Shown here: piece by piece, positions 1-11,065 of the stretch
Numbering within the stretch: the stretch's first letter is position 1
Layout: every line of letters begins with the position of its first letter
Assembly: GCF_000003815.2 (NCBI RefSeq)
Contig: NC_049991.1
Location: forward strand, 12,350,087-12,414,086
DNA length: 64,000 bases
Reading direction: 5' to 3'
Origin: Branchiostoma floridae
Lineage: Eukaryota; Chordata; Leptocardii; Amphioxiformes; Branchiostomatidae
The notes under the pieces: generated by a model
Told to the model about the DNA's origin: nothing
The model's input: only the letters and a program-made list of their open reading frames with translations
Databases searched by the model: none
Position numbers and translations under genes: made by a program

Positions 1-937
1 TAAGGTTATGCAAATGCCATCAAACAGCGCTAGCTTCACCTTGGCTACAGCGGAAACCTATCCCCCTCTCATTCTCAACACTCCGGATCCCTTCCACTGG
101 AGCCAGCGACCCCGCTGCGACTACTCAGCGACCTAAGAGTTACCTACAGATCTAGAGAACCTAAGAGTTACCTACCAGCGACCTACAGATCCGACACATT
201 TCATACATGAAGAACGAATTTCTATGTTTTGTGTGCTTGGTTGTATTTTAAATCATACTTTTCTATCTTGCATCATATTCCACTTCCTGTGGAATATGAT
301 TTTGATTTCTACATGGCCGCTCAGTGATAGCCGTCTAGTGGGAAGTGAGAGTATACCTTAATGTACATAAATGAAGACAAGACAATGATCTTGTTAATCT
401 TGTTCTTAGTGTGGCTACTTAGGGTTATATATATATATTATTGTAAGCAGATCTACATTTTGGTCACGTTTGATCATGTTTTCATGTTATAAAGGGAAAT
501 AAATGTACACGTATATGTGGGAAGGTCAGTCTAATTCATTTGCCTCTAAAGACAAGCCTTCGCTATTAAGATAATGAAAGATTTCCTTCTTTATTGCGCA
601 ATCTTTAATGGCAATGGAATCGTTCCTCGGTTGTTAAGGTAACACACTCAGGAATGAGCTTACTCGGATTGGATTTATTGTACAAGAACATCCAATAAAT
701 CTGTTTCTCTGTGCTGTACAATATCGACTGGCAATTTTTGAAATATAAATACCTACATTAGGGCCTCCCATCTGGATAAGTATATCAGGCGTATAGTATA
801 TCGTGCGGCGGACAGCCTGACACGACGCTCAGGCACGAATTTGTAGCTGAAAAACAACATCTGTGGTGAATCCAACATCGGCAGAGATGGGGCCCTGTTC
901 AAAGCAATTTTTGGATCGTTGCTGAGAGGATGTGAAG
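1..937. other. Upstream region without a recognised gene
   Basis: No open frame with family features was seen on either strand. Around 128-190 there is a small duplicated stretch: CCTAAGAGTTACCTAC occurs twice and CGACCTACAGATC-like words recur. The last 200 bases probably hold the promoter and 5' untranslated region of the + strand gene starting at 938. Confidence 0.5.
744..750 (+). promoter_or_regulatory. Possible TATA box of the first PPxY gene
   Basis: TATAAAT lies about 190 bases upstream of the ATG at 938 in an AT-rich stretch. A start about 30 bases downstream would give a 5' leader of roughly 160 bases. Only the sequence match and the distance support it. Confidence 0.25.
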
Positions 938-2898
938 ATGCAGCCGCCCCCGTCCTACCTCCAGAATTATAACCTCTCCTCTCTGCTGACGGGAGGTGTG
1001 GAGGACCCGCCTGCTCTGAGGAACGACGTGCGGAGACAATGGGCCGGCTGTGTGTCCTTCATGGGCGTACTGCTACTCACGGGCGGAATATTCGTACTCA
1101 AGGAGAATTTCTCTGCCGTAGGAGGGAAAACGATGATAGCTATAGGCCTGCTGGCCATACTGGGAGCCACCGGAGTCAACTGTTGTCTCAGTATGGCCCA
1201 GTGGAAGGGTGAAGATGATCGGAGAGGTCGTGAGATGGGGCAGGGTCAGCTGGCCACGGCTTCCGCAGCATCATTCGCTCCAGCATCCTCCAGAGCCAGA
1301 GCTGAGATGATAACGGGACCGTCTCAACAGTGTTTGTCAGGGTAAGGCGCTCGTCGTGACTTACGTTCATACGCATGGCACAGCAGGGAAATGCGTCATG
1401 CATATTCTACCTGTTGAAATATATCTATAGACCCTTGTACCTTTCGGTGTGCCGCAATTTCCATGCATACCTCACAAGGGCTGAACCAGGAATGGTCGCG
1501 AGAGCACAGGGGTATGCGCTTATCGTAGCGATGGGAAATTAAAAATTAATGAGTTAGTCAGCCACACAGCTTTCAAAACTGTGCATTGACCTCAAGCAAG
1601 GACGTTATATCTGATATAACGTCCTTGCCTCAAGTAAAGATGTTAGATATGTGGGATGGATTAAGAGCATTTGTCAAGAGATGCACATGCAACATTAGTT
1701 TCTGATGGGTTTGAGATATAGTCGTTCGCAACAAGTGATGCATGGCGACATTTAACCAGCAGTCTTCCTTAAATTGACGCAGGAGTTGCCTACAAGGATT
1801 TATTGCCAATGATATCCGCACATTTAGCAAACGCTATCTACGCTGAAGCAGGATGTCCATACTGTGTCTGAATAATAGTAAATCGTAGTAGTTGCCAGCA
1901 AAACTCAACATCAAACGAATGATGGGTTGTAACCAACGTCAGTCTTGGGCAGAGCATGGTGATCTTCATTGATAATTGGCCATGGGGGCAAGACACAAGC
2001 ACGTTAGAAATATAATCATCGTGAATAATTCCTACCTAGATCTTGTATCTAATCTGTATTCTGCTACCAGGTAGAGTCTACCATTGCAAAAAAGTTCAAT
2101 TACCTGACCGCAAATAGCCTGTAGCTGAGCATGAGTGAGAAGTAGTTACTCCATAATATACAGCATCCGAAGTTCTGGTGAGTCGATAGCTTAGGGCTCA
2201 CTTTCCAATTCGAATTCGTACCAACTAACGACTTCTAGATTGGAGAGATAATCACATCAGTCGCAGCCGCGTCCAGAAAAGGTTGCGTACAAATTACTGG
2301 CCACGTACCTTTATGTGGTTTTCCGGGAGTTGAAAGAATCCGTAATTTTAAATGTTTTGCCCAAGGGCAACCGCCCAATCTCAATCACATCTCCATAAGT
2401 CATTACCGACCTTTTAAACAACTCTTTCATTTTAACATTCTCATCAATAATCACAAATCTGAGGGAAAATTATGGCCTATGGAATTCTGCAGGTAAACTG
2501 ATCGTCTTTTCGTTTGTATGTATAAATTGATCGTGTATAAATTGATCGATTTTTTTCCATTTTCACCAACTACGATGTTAAAGATAAGCCTGAGGAAAAA
2601 TATGGCCCGTGGTATTCTGCAGGTAAATTGATCGTCTTTTTCTATGTATTCTCTCCTTAGAGCCGACCTTGCGGGACAACCACCCATTCCCTTGTACCTC
2701 TGCGAAGACCCGGCACCCCAATATGACGACAGACCAATAGGCCCGCCACCTAAATACCCCGGAAGAGAAGACCCTCTTGATCAGGCACAATCCTTCAGCT
2801 CCACAAGTAACCTTAGCTGCCCGCCGGACGACCTGCCACCGCCGCCATCTTATGAGGACGTCGTGAGAGCCACACAGTCCAGACAGACTAGTCTGTAA
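938..2898 (+). CDS. Two-TM PPxY-tail membrane protein, paralogue 1 (2 exons)
   Basis: Exons are 938-1341 and 2661-2898. The donor is GTAAGG, the acceptor CTCTCCTTAG, and the intron is in phase 2; the joined product is 213 residues. The first in-frame ATG is at 938; an upstream GTG at 932 is not a credible eukaryotic start. Exon 1 starts with PPPSY, then has two hydrophobic segments (about residues 34-53 and 66-87, WAGCVSFMGVLLLTGG and MIAIGLLAILGATG) with a short linker. Exon 2 is proline-rich, contains PPKY and ends with PPPPSYEDVV. No signal peptide is evident. It is the only cluster member on + and the only one with a PPxY at both ends. PPxY motifs are known ligands of NEDD4-type WW domains, so a role as membrane adaptor or ligase substrate is inferred. 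The family is not recognised by name. Confidence 0.75.
1596..1628. repeat. 33-bp perfect palindrome in an intron
   Basis: GCAAGGACGTTATATC and its exact reverse complement are separated by one T (arms 1596-1611 and 1613-1628). It lies in the intron of the first PPxY gene. It may be the joined ends of a deleted fold-back element. Confidence 0.7.
2459..2640 (+). repeat. Diverged direct duplication next to the exon 2 acceptor
   Basis: A block of about 50 bases at 2459-2510 recurs at 2588-2640. Both share the order GAGGAAAA, TATGGCC, ATTCTGCAGGTAAA and TTGATCGTCTTTT, with a few changes. The second copy ends just before the pyrimidine tract of exon 2 at 2661. Between them AAATTGATCG repeats twice at about 2523-2550. 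Confidence 0.6.
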
Positions 2899-4920
2899 CC
2901 TCAGTGCAATGCCATATCTCAACTTTTACTATTTACTACACAAAAATGTTTTTCAAATGTTTTTATGTGTACACTAGCTACATGTACGTGTAACGCCGTG
3001 TCATGGGCCGTATCTTCTTATATAAGGCTATAATAAGGGGTACTGTTTCCTTTCAGTGGACAATGATTGCATACGCCACCACCCAAATAATCATTGTGGC
3101 TTTCTATTGTTCGTGGCTATACATGTATACGATTTAGCGAAAATCGCTTTTCAGAGTTGGCTATGTATGTCATTTTTAGTGCCAAAAATTCGGCTATCCA
3201 TGTAACACGTTATTGTTTTGTTCGAAAATCATTGTCGTGGAAAACCCGTGCTAAGTACACCGATATGTAATAGCGATGCCTACGAATGTCCCGATGATTC
3301 AGACATAAACTGTTAGAAGATCCTTGCAGCTGAGACTAGGGCTCAGTGAAGCTTATCATCCAGGCGGTTTTTGATCGATGTCCCCTGCCCGGAATGGCGA
3401 GCATTTTCCGTGCCAACAATCATGCCTGTGAGACAACATCGCGTTTTTATTACCCACACTGATGTCTCAGGAACACAATCTAATACAGCCACGCCATCAT
3501 TACAGACCGAATGGTGCTACTGCACTGTGGTCAGAACGACCTTGGAGAATACAACCTTTTGACTTGGATTTGAAACGTTTTGATGATATAGATGGCCTGG
3601 GTTCACGACACGCCACATTGTACATAGAACCATGAATGGAAATAGTTTTGGCTTTTCTAGCGGTCATCCCCAGTCGGATGAAGCCAAAAACTTTGTCAAA
3701 AATCGTACGTGTGATTTTGTCCTGTTTGTTGGGATCACATTATTGGATGTGATTAAAAATTATAATGTGATTGATACTTGGTAAGCAGTTTTGTCCCTTT
3801 GTAGCTTTCAAATGTTTACGCCGCAACGTTGGAATAGACTCTACAAAGCATAAACTCATTGGAAATCATGTACATGTTGCTGTTTAAAGTCTTACTTTAT
3901 CAATGCACTCTAACAAAGGGAAAACTTTGGAAAAATCAAACATATCAATCTTTACATCATTGTTCTATCGGCATGATATTTAGTTTACACATTTAAGTGT
4001 GGGAGATACAATCTTATTGGCCCACGGCACTGATTATTTGTTAGAGGTCAAACTTGTCATATATATATATAGAGAGAGACAAGTCATAAAAATGACTGTA
4101 ATTGAACTGTATTTGCGACAACAGTCTGTATACATTTATGATTGAGTGATATCGTTATCGTTAGACTCTCCCTCTTGAGTTGTACAGTGTCCTTGTTGTG
4201 TAACTGAAAGGTTGGAATTGTGATGTTGTTTGTATGTGACAGCAATATAAATGCATTACACAGTTGCCAATAAAACTGCATTTTCTTTTGTAGCCACGGC
4301 CTCTTCTGACTTGGCGAGGAACTACACCATCCATCTTTGAATGACCTTGCAAATTTTACACATCCTTCATAGCCATTTATCCAGGGCCCCACTGTAAAGT
4401 AGTGCGATGCACTGAGCTGGGCTACCCTGGCTAAAGAAAACAGAATAAAAAAAAAAAAGCCAGAGATATACAGAAACACTGTTCTGCAAATTTCCAGACC
4501 TAACACCACAGATATATCTATATTCCGCACCACTTGGTTCCATTTAGTTCAGTTCATCCAACAGATGACGTTATGGAGTCCCTCCAGATGACACTATAGC
4601 TTGTTATGGGACTACAAACATGTTAGAAGAAACTGGTGGGGAATTATATTGTGCTACACTTTAAATGCATGATCTTGTTGTGTTACTTTCTACATGTATG
4701 ATATATACAACGTCTAAGGTAAAGTACTATACCGTACTATATAATCTATTTTCTTGTCGCAAAAAGGACAAACTTTCAGTTAACGTTATTCCCTTATCAC
4801 AAAACTATGCGATCACAAACGTCATAGTTCACTCAAGTTCAATCTGTAGCAATGAGTAATGAACTTAGTTGTGAGTAGTACGTCGTGTTTAGCCATATTT
4901 CGAATTTCAGCATACTGAAA
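2899..4920. other. Intergenic region between paralogues 1 and 2
   Basis: The two genes converge here, so both 3' untranslated regions must lie in this stretch. No further coding exon was recognised. A simple TATATA/GAGAGA run lies near 4060-4080 and an interspersed repeat copy at 4381-4458. Confidence 0.5.
4381..4458 (+). repeat. SINE-like interspersed repeat, copy A
   Basis: This begins with GGGCCCCACTGTAAAGTAGTG, runs through CACTGAGCTGGGCTACCCTGG and ends in an A-rich tail. Copies in the same orientation occur at 39903-39979 and 48912-48992. The first part forms a small hairpin (CACTGC-AAA-GCAGTG in copy C). Confidence 0.6.
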
Positions 4921-6201
4921 CTATTGTTCTTTTACGGGGCTGACTGCCTCCTCATACGGCGGGGGAGGGACTTGGTTGTAAGTGGCGGTGTTGCAGACAT
5001 CTTGCATCGTTTGTTCCTGATCCCGACTTTCCAGTGGCTGTGAGGTGTCTGGGTACGAGAGTGGCATTTGTAGTTCTGCCCCTGGGTACGAGGCTGTCTG
5101 TCCATTGCAGATAACGTCATACTGAGGAGGCTCCTCTTCAACACGCGTGTAAGGTGGTAACGTAGCCTGTGGGTCGTACCTGCAATAATGGGGGTAACAG
5201 ACAATTACTGTCTACACAATTTGGTTTTAAGGACTGACCAAAATCTTTGTACAATAGGGGTCGGGCGAAATGAGAAACGACGTTGTGTTTTTTTTTTTTA
5301 TAATAAGATGATGAAAATGTATTCTTTGCACAACAGAATAAGCAGAAAGGAACGAAGATCGTCCAAAACCAATAATCAGAAAAAATTCTCACATCCCAGC
5401 AAACCTCCCCGATCGACCCAAACAATATGTAACAGCAAAGACGACGTTGGGTAACCCCAAACTGGAAGACAAGGCCACCAAGACGACCATTTCGACGACA
5501 ATTTAAAGTTATGTCTGTAAACATGATATGTATAGACAATTGTTCAATTGGGGGCTAATACATAAGAACACTGCAAAGCAGATAAACCGGATATGCTACT
5601 TTTCTTAAGCCAAACATAGTACTGTAGTGAACAAGGCGAGGAGAGAGACGTCGTGTAGTCTTAAGCCTGTGTTACGTTATGAATATCTCTATTATCGACA
5701 AGTCAGTATCAACTTTTCGAACTGCTGGGGAAAAAGATAGAACTTGTGATGGTAACCTCTTTAATAGTATTTTCATGTGGGTACATGATCATGATGGACA
5801 GGATCAAACATAAGCCATAAACAAAATTAACAAATGATCAGGCATGAGTTTTTCGGTTCGGATCAATGTACAAATCAACCCAAAATGCAGTTCACATACC
5901 CCAGCAGTGTCGTCGACGGCTCTTCAAAATCACGAATCCCCACTGTTACGCACTGTTGTCCCGGGCGGGCCCCGTGAAGAGCCTTGGTGCGACAACAACA
6001 CTCGAACAGGATCGCACCGATGAACAGCGGCGTCGCAACACCCACCATAATTTGCGATGCTACGGTGGAGTATCGATATATCAGAATCACCAGGACTGAG
6101 AACAAAACGAAAGTCAGGGCGAAGATACATCGTTTTAGTCGTCTTTTCTTGTTCTCGTCTGACTGATTCAGATCTGTCGATAGCACCGACAGAGCTAGCA
6201 T
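4921..6201 (-). CDS. Two-TM PPxY-tail membrane protein, paralogue 2 (2 exons)
   Basis: Exons on the minus strand are 6201-5900 and 5179-4921. The donor is GTATGT, the acceptor TTGCAG, and the intron is phase 2; the product is 186 residues. I chose the ATG at 6201 because the N-terminus (MLALSVLS, then KKRRLKRC) then parallels paralogue 3 (MIPLSSLV, then KRRRTRC). An ATG at 6306 would add 35 residues. Two membrane segments follow a basic patch: IFALTFVLFSVLVILIY and IMVGVATPLFIGAILFE, the second ending in a CCC cluster. The tail carries PPQY and ends in PPPPYEEAVSPVKEQ. The linker STVASQIMVG matches SMIAGQIIVC of paralogue 3. It probably binds WW domains and sits in a membrane; both are inferred. 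Confidence 0.75.
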
Positions 6202-7266
6202 TTCGGGTGGCTGACTGTGTCCAGTCTCTATCAGATGAGTTGCTCTCTGTGGCCTAGTGGGCCTCCACAAGTCACTCCTCACTGTTGAGAATCGTGGGTT
6301 TAGCATGAACAAATTTCTCTCGCGAACAAAAATGCTGAAGAAGGTCTGACAGTTTGTACCAGGCCGCAAAAAGACGGTATCAGGAACAGGTGCGAACGAA
6401 ATGCGAACAGTTCCTCGGCATGACGATCGCGACAAGATCTCCAGTTTTCTTCAAGAAGCCACTCGCGTGCAGACCTAATTCAATCAGGACGGAACATTAC
6501 GATTATGATTACAGCTTTCTGATGACTCTGATTAACAGTTTGTATGTCTTGTAGGAAAGAGGAGACGACCCTTATTTAGAACTGGAGGTGAACCGGGTGT
6601 TGTTTTTCGCAGCTCTTTACCGACTTGACCAACCGGCTCAGTCAGATCTGTTGACCCGTGACACATCTATTAGGGAGATGAAGCCCTAGGCCGTACCTTG
6701 CTTCACCTCGTAGGTTTGGTTGCTAACCGCTTTTCGATATACAAACTACCAATACATGTCATCATTACATAAGGTGTATGCCTTTAATGTGAAATAGTCA
6801 TCGCATACAATAACCCTTCCTTGTCTCTTGAAATGTTCCCAGTGATATAGCCGATTTGCAGAATCAAAGAAAAGTCTGGATCCAGAAATATGTAGAAATA
6901 TTGCATATTTTATTGCAGTTGTAAGTACAAAATTTGAATAGAATTTACATTTTAAAACATTATTATGGGTTAAAACATTTTTCACTGAGAATAACAAAAT
7001 GTTACATATGTCTACACATATCAATATTATGTTTTGTACCTGCTTACTTCTTTCTATTACATTTACAAGAAAATGTCATGTTATACACATGTTATGTGTA
7101 ATAATACATACGTGATACAACGTTTTTGGCAATGGGACAGTCAATATGGCTGGATCAATGATACAAGTCATTGAGTTGACACTTTTGGAAAATTTCAGCT
7201 TAGTCTAATTCATGGTTGGTTAGTGTTCCACATATTTTCCATCAATAGGCTATCATATATACTATT

Positions 7267-8304
7267 CTATTTTGCAGAATTCACTGCCTCCTCATATGAA
7301 GGTGGTGGTTGGTAATCCTCTGTTGTAACACCAGTAGGGTATAGGTACGTGCTCCTGTTACGGTACTCCTCTGGGTCCTGTGGGTACCTAGGTTGAGGCT
7401 CAGGGTACCCCACTATTGGTGGTAGCTCGTGGTACGGAGGTGCTTCCTCATACTGTGGTAGGTCCTCTCTACTGGTGTAGGGTGGTAACGTAGTCTGAGG
7501 GGTGGGATTGCTGGGGAAAGGCGAAAAGTAAGAAAAAAAGATCGATGTATTACAACTCTCAAGAACTGTGATGTTCATGCAGGAAGGAAAATCAACGTGA
7601 ATAAATGAATGAATAACATTAAATGTTTTCCTATTTCGTTTATGCCTCTCTCTCACAAACACAGTAGGCAGACGTAGCGGTTTCCTCTCTATACATCTGC
7701 TTGAACATTATGTAAATACAAGGGTCCTTCAGAGAGGATTTTAGCCCAAGGGATTCAGGAGCAAACATACAGTATGTATACCAACACACCATAACACAGT
7801 CTTTGATAAGAGCAAGGCGTGCGTTCAGTTGTACATGTAATTAGTATAACTGCGTAGTACAGTGGTACACGGATGTTTGTCGGGATGTGCATGTGTTTAC
7901 GTCTGACTCTGACGTTGTACATAACAAAGATTGTTTCCGGTCCACCTACTTTTGCAATAGAAAGACATCTTACCTACAAGCTGGCTCGATCCCTGGTAGA
8001 GAGTCCTGCATGTCCTGTGGACACACAGCAGCGATTCGCGACTCCCGGTCGCTGTTTCGTCTACAAGTTTTGTTTACACTCACACAACAGCTGACACACC
8101 AACAAGAAACACCAGCAGCGCGGTGAAACAGACGATGATTTGTCCCGCGATCATGGAAACCCTGCTCATGACGATAATCCCGGCTGTGAACAGAGTCACT
8201 GTTCCTATGATCATCAGACATCGCGTCCTGCGCCTCTTGGTGAAGGCCTCCTCCGCCTCCTCTTCGATTCTCTCAACCCTCACTAGTGATGATAGAGGAA
8301 TCAT
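7267..8304 (-). CDS. Two-TM PPxY-tail membrane protein, paralogue 3 (2 exons)
   Basis: Exons are 8304-8084 and 7510-7267 on the minus strand. The donor is GTGAGT, the acceptor TTTCCCCAG, and the intron is phase 2; the product is 154 residues. It starts MIPLSSLV, followed by an acidic stretch (EEEAEEA) and a basic KRRRTRC just before the first membrane segment (LMIIGTVTLFTAGIIVMS). The second segment is IAGQIIVCFTALLVFLVGVSAVV, and the intron falls at its end. The tail is rich in Pro and Tyr (LPPY, LPQYEEAPPYHELPP, PQPRYPQ) and closes with QPPPSYEEAVNSAK. This is the most compact member of the cluster and shows the shared plan most clearly. Its tail begins TTLPPYTSRE, close to ATLPPYTRVE of paralogue 2, so these two look like the most recent duplicates. 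Confidence 0.8.
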
Positions 8305-10080
8305 GTTCCTTCACTTTACCTGGTATCTGCAGGTGTGACAGTACTGGGAAGGATACGAAGTCTGCGCGTGAACAATAAAGAGCTAGAGAATGGCTTGACA
8401 TCAGCGTATGTCCGTGGCCAAACCGACACAGCTCGGACTAGCAGTTGAAAACTTGGCGCCAGTTCGCCATCATGGATTCCACATTCCGGCAATGCGCAGT
8501 CAGCTAGCGCTGCAGCCCCGCAGGTTCATAGGCGGTCTCTGTGCCTGAGTGGAACAGAACAGCTGCCAGATTCTCTCAGCTATGTCCATGAAACACTGGG
8601 TTCACATCTTCAAGACTTGGAGACCGAATACCCTACCTACCGTGAAGTGTTATGAAGTTATGTAAGGAGATTTAGGGCTAGCTGCCGACAGTGCCATCCC
8701 CACCCTGGTCAAAGTTCAGCTTGCCGAGGCGGGCCCACGCTGAGCACGGGGGTGGTCAGGATGTCAGATTAAAACTGCTTGACTGGCCAAGCATATCAAA
8801 ACATACGTTTAGAGTATACATCTATTCTGTTCTAGGTAAGCTGTTCATAAGTGAAACATGAAGTAAAAATGGCTGGTCTATCAGTCAAGTGACAACGTTA
8901 TAACAACAAGTGTGACTGGGCGATACCACATTTTTGAATTAAATGTGTCTCGTAAAGTTCTTTACTTGCATTGTACTATGCTGTATATTGTTCAGTTATC
9001 AGGGTTAGCTCTGAAATTTATAATAGACCTCGACAAGGTGGGTAGCCCTGGTTGTATGTTTTATACAGTCTAATAAATCAAATCAAACATGTAGGGGACC
9101 TTGTATCTTTATGTAGGCCATGTAAAGTCTGAAGGCCGGGTTTTGCCAACAGCGCTGTTTTCGCTCAATGTCAAGCAAAAGTAGGCGGACTGTTTTGAAG
9201 ACAAAGCATGACAAGTGAAGGTGCGTTGTAGTATAAGCAAGTGTTGTATTATCAAATACAGTTATTCAAAACGTTAGAACTGTCTTTTATATGACGAGTG
9301 AAGTAGAAAATATTATCGCTCCATCATTTGAACACATAATGATCACATATTGGTGTTTTATACTATACTTTAGGTAATACTTTACTTTTGGTAATACTAT
9401 ACATTAGGTAACCTTCTCTTCTGTTTTCCCATATCGACATGTTGGTACAACAGACGCTTGCACATGTAAAACAAACAAAAGGTAAAGTAAACAAGACGTT
9501 TAAACACACTCCATTGTGGAAACAAGTGGCAAAAGTTTGCATAGTTGACTGCATAACGTATGTTTTTATTATGATAGATGGCAGATACATATACACTACG
9601 ATATAAGTTTTTAAATACAAGGTCCTTAGGTATATTGAAGCGTTTTAATGAAGAATAATTTAACAATTAAAGCTAATATAAAAAGTTAGTACGACAAAAA
9701 ATACTCATTCGACAATATTGATACCAAGGTGTCTTGGCGCTAGGATTCGTGTGGCATCAATCAATATGAAGCCACTCTCTAGGTGACATATTAGTTGTGT
9801 TTTTACCAATGGCAATACTAGAGCGCGCACAGAGTAATATCCGTTAGACGTGTATATATCGTTAAAATTAAGTTTATCGGTCTCTCGGATTGTGTGTTAT
9901 ATTCATATCTAGCAGATGCGATTCCGGACTAATTCAGGGCCATTTGATGATGAAACAAGCGCGTAAATAAACAATAATTCATAAAGTCTGTAATATTTCA
10001 TAACCGATCTCTGTTCCTATACAAATCGGAACTTAGTCTTTCGGTCACAACAACGACTCACTCGAAAAGAACTCTCTTCG
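8305..10080. other. Intergenic region between paralogues 3 and 4
   Basis: No coding exon was recognised. The stretch at 9040-9090 (GGTAGCCCTGG, then AATAAATCAAATCAAA) resembles the 3' tail of a retroposon and may be a diverged relative of the repeat at 4381. The rest is AT-rich with no structure I can name. Confidence 0.4.
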
Positions 10081-11065
10081 TTAGTTTTTCGGGTTCATAG
10101 CGTCCTCATAAGATGGGGGAGGTGGGTACGCAGGGCTAGGGTAGGTCAGCGGGACTGGGTACTGCGGTGGGGGAGACAGGGCGTAGTCCTGCGGTGGTAC
10201 TCCAGACGGTACTCCTGGGTACGGCTGTGGTACCGATGGTAGTTCAGGGTAACCAGGTGGTTGTACTATACCAGTCGGAGTTGGACCTGGGTATTGTGCT
10301 GGGTATGCCGGAAAACCAGTCATGAAACCGTATTGATCATGATTCGGGACTGGAGCGGCGACTTCGGGAGAAGGAGTTGGATATCTGAGGAAAGGGAAAA
10401 AAGAAGTATGACAAGTGGGTAGCATGCGTCGCAGTATCAAACCCAGTACCAACTCAAGGAATTCTTCAGGCTCAGCCCGTGCATATTGTAAATTTGTCAT
10501 GGTTAAGTGATTTGTCACAAGCGCTGAGTAAACACCCAGTCCAAGTTGCAACGAGAAACTAGAATTATCATGACTGAATGTTTAAAAAAAATACACTTTT
10601 GATTTACCGAAGTCTGCGTCAATATCCGTGAATATTCATTGCTGGTTACTTTGCTAGTTATTAGTTAGTTTTTTTGCCATAACCTTACCCGATAGTCGGC
10701 GGTGTTGTGGTCACGGTCTGCAGGCCACCTGTCCGTGCGCGCAGTGGTTGTGTGTTCACGGCCACAGTCTTCCTCATGTGCACGATGGAGAACGCCAAAC
10801 TAACGAACACCATCCCTGCTCCCGTGATCATGATGATCCCCCAGATCATGGACCAAGACGTGAAGACATAAACTCCCGACAGAATGACGACAAAGGCCAG
10901 GAAGGACATCAGGCGGGCCATGTTGATCCGCCTGTCCAGAGCCGGGTTCCCGGTGGCTGGTGCCCTGAACATAGCGGTCCCCCCGCCACCCCCGCCCCGG
11001 TGATGTGCGCGCCGATGCCGCCGGGCCCGACCCCGACGTCCGCCTCCACCCTCTCCCTTCCCCAT
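10081..11065 (-). CDS. Two-TM PPxY-tail membrane protein, paralogue 4 (2 exons)
   Basis: Exons are 11065-10689 and 10384-10081 on the minus strand. The donor is GTAAGG, the acceptor TTTCCTCAG, and the intron is phase 2; the product is 226 residues. The ATG at 11065 is used; the open frame continues upstream only to a TTG. The N-terminus is unusual: a Gly/Arg/His-rich stretch (GKGEGGGGRRGRARRHRRAH and GGGGGG) before the first membrane segment LMSFLAFVVILSGVYVF. The second segment is MIWGIIMITGAGMVFVSLAFSIV. The tail is the most proline-rich of the four, with PPPQYPVP and repeated YPxP words, and ends PPPPSYEDAMNPKN. The linker SWSMIWGIIM aligns with SMIAGQII of paralogue 3. WW-domain binding is inferred. 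Confidence 0.75.

Noticed and set aside
4084-4533. 149-codon - frame near the first SINE-like copy
   Set aside because: It runs through the A-rich repeat tail and has no family signal; a mix of low-complexity hydrophobic codons.
5138-5539. 133-codon - frame in paralogue 2 intron
   Set aside because: It is in a different frame from the exon that continues the two-TM protein; the PPxY tail lies in the other frame.
6202-6435. Longer N-terminus for paralogue 2 (to 6306 or 6435)
   Set aside because: Possible, but the start at 6201 gives an N-terminus that parallels paralogue 3; the upstream part has no similarity to the other members.
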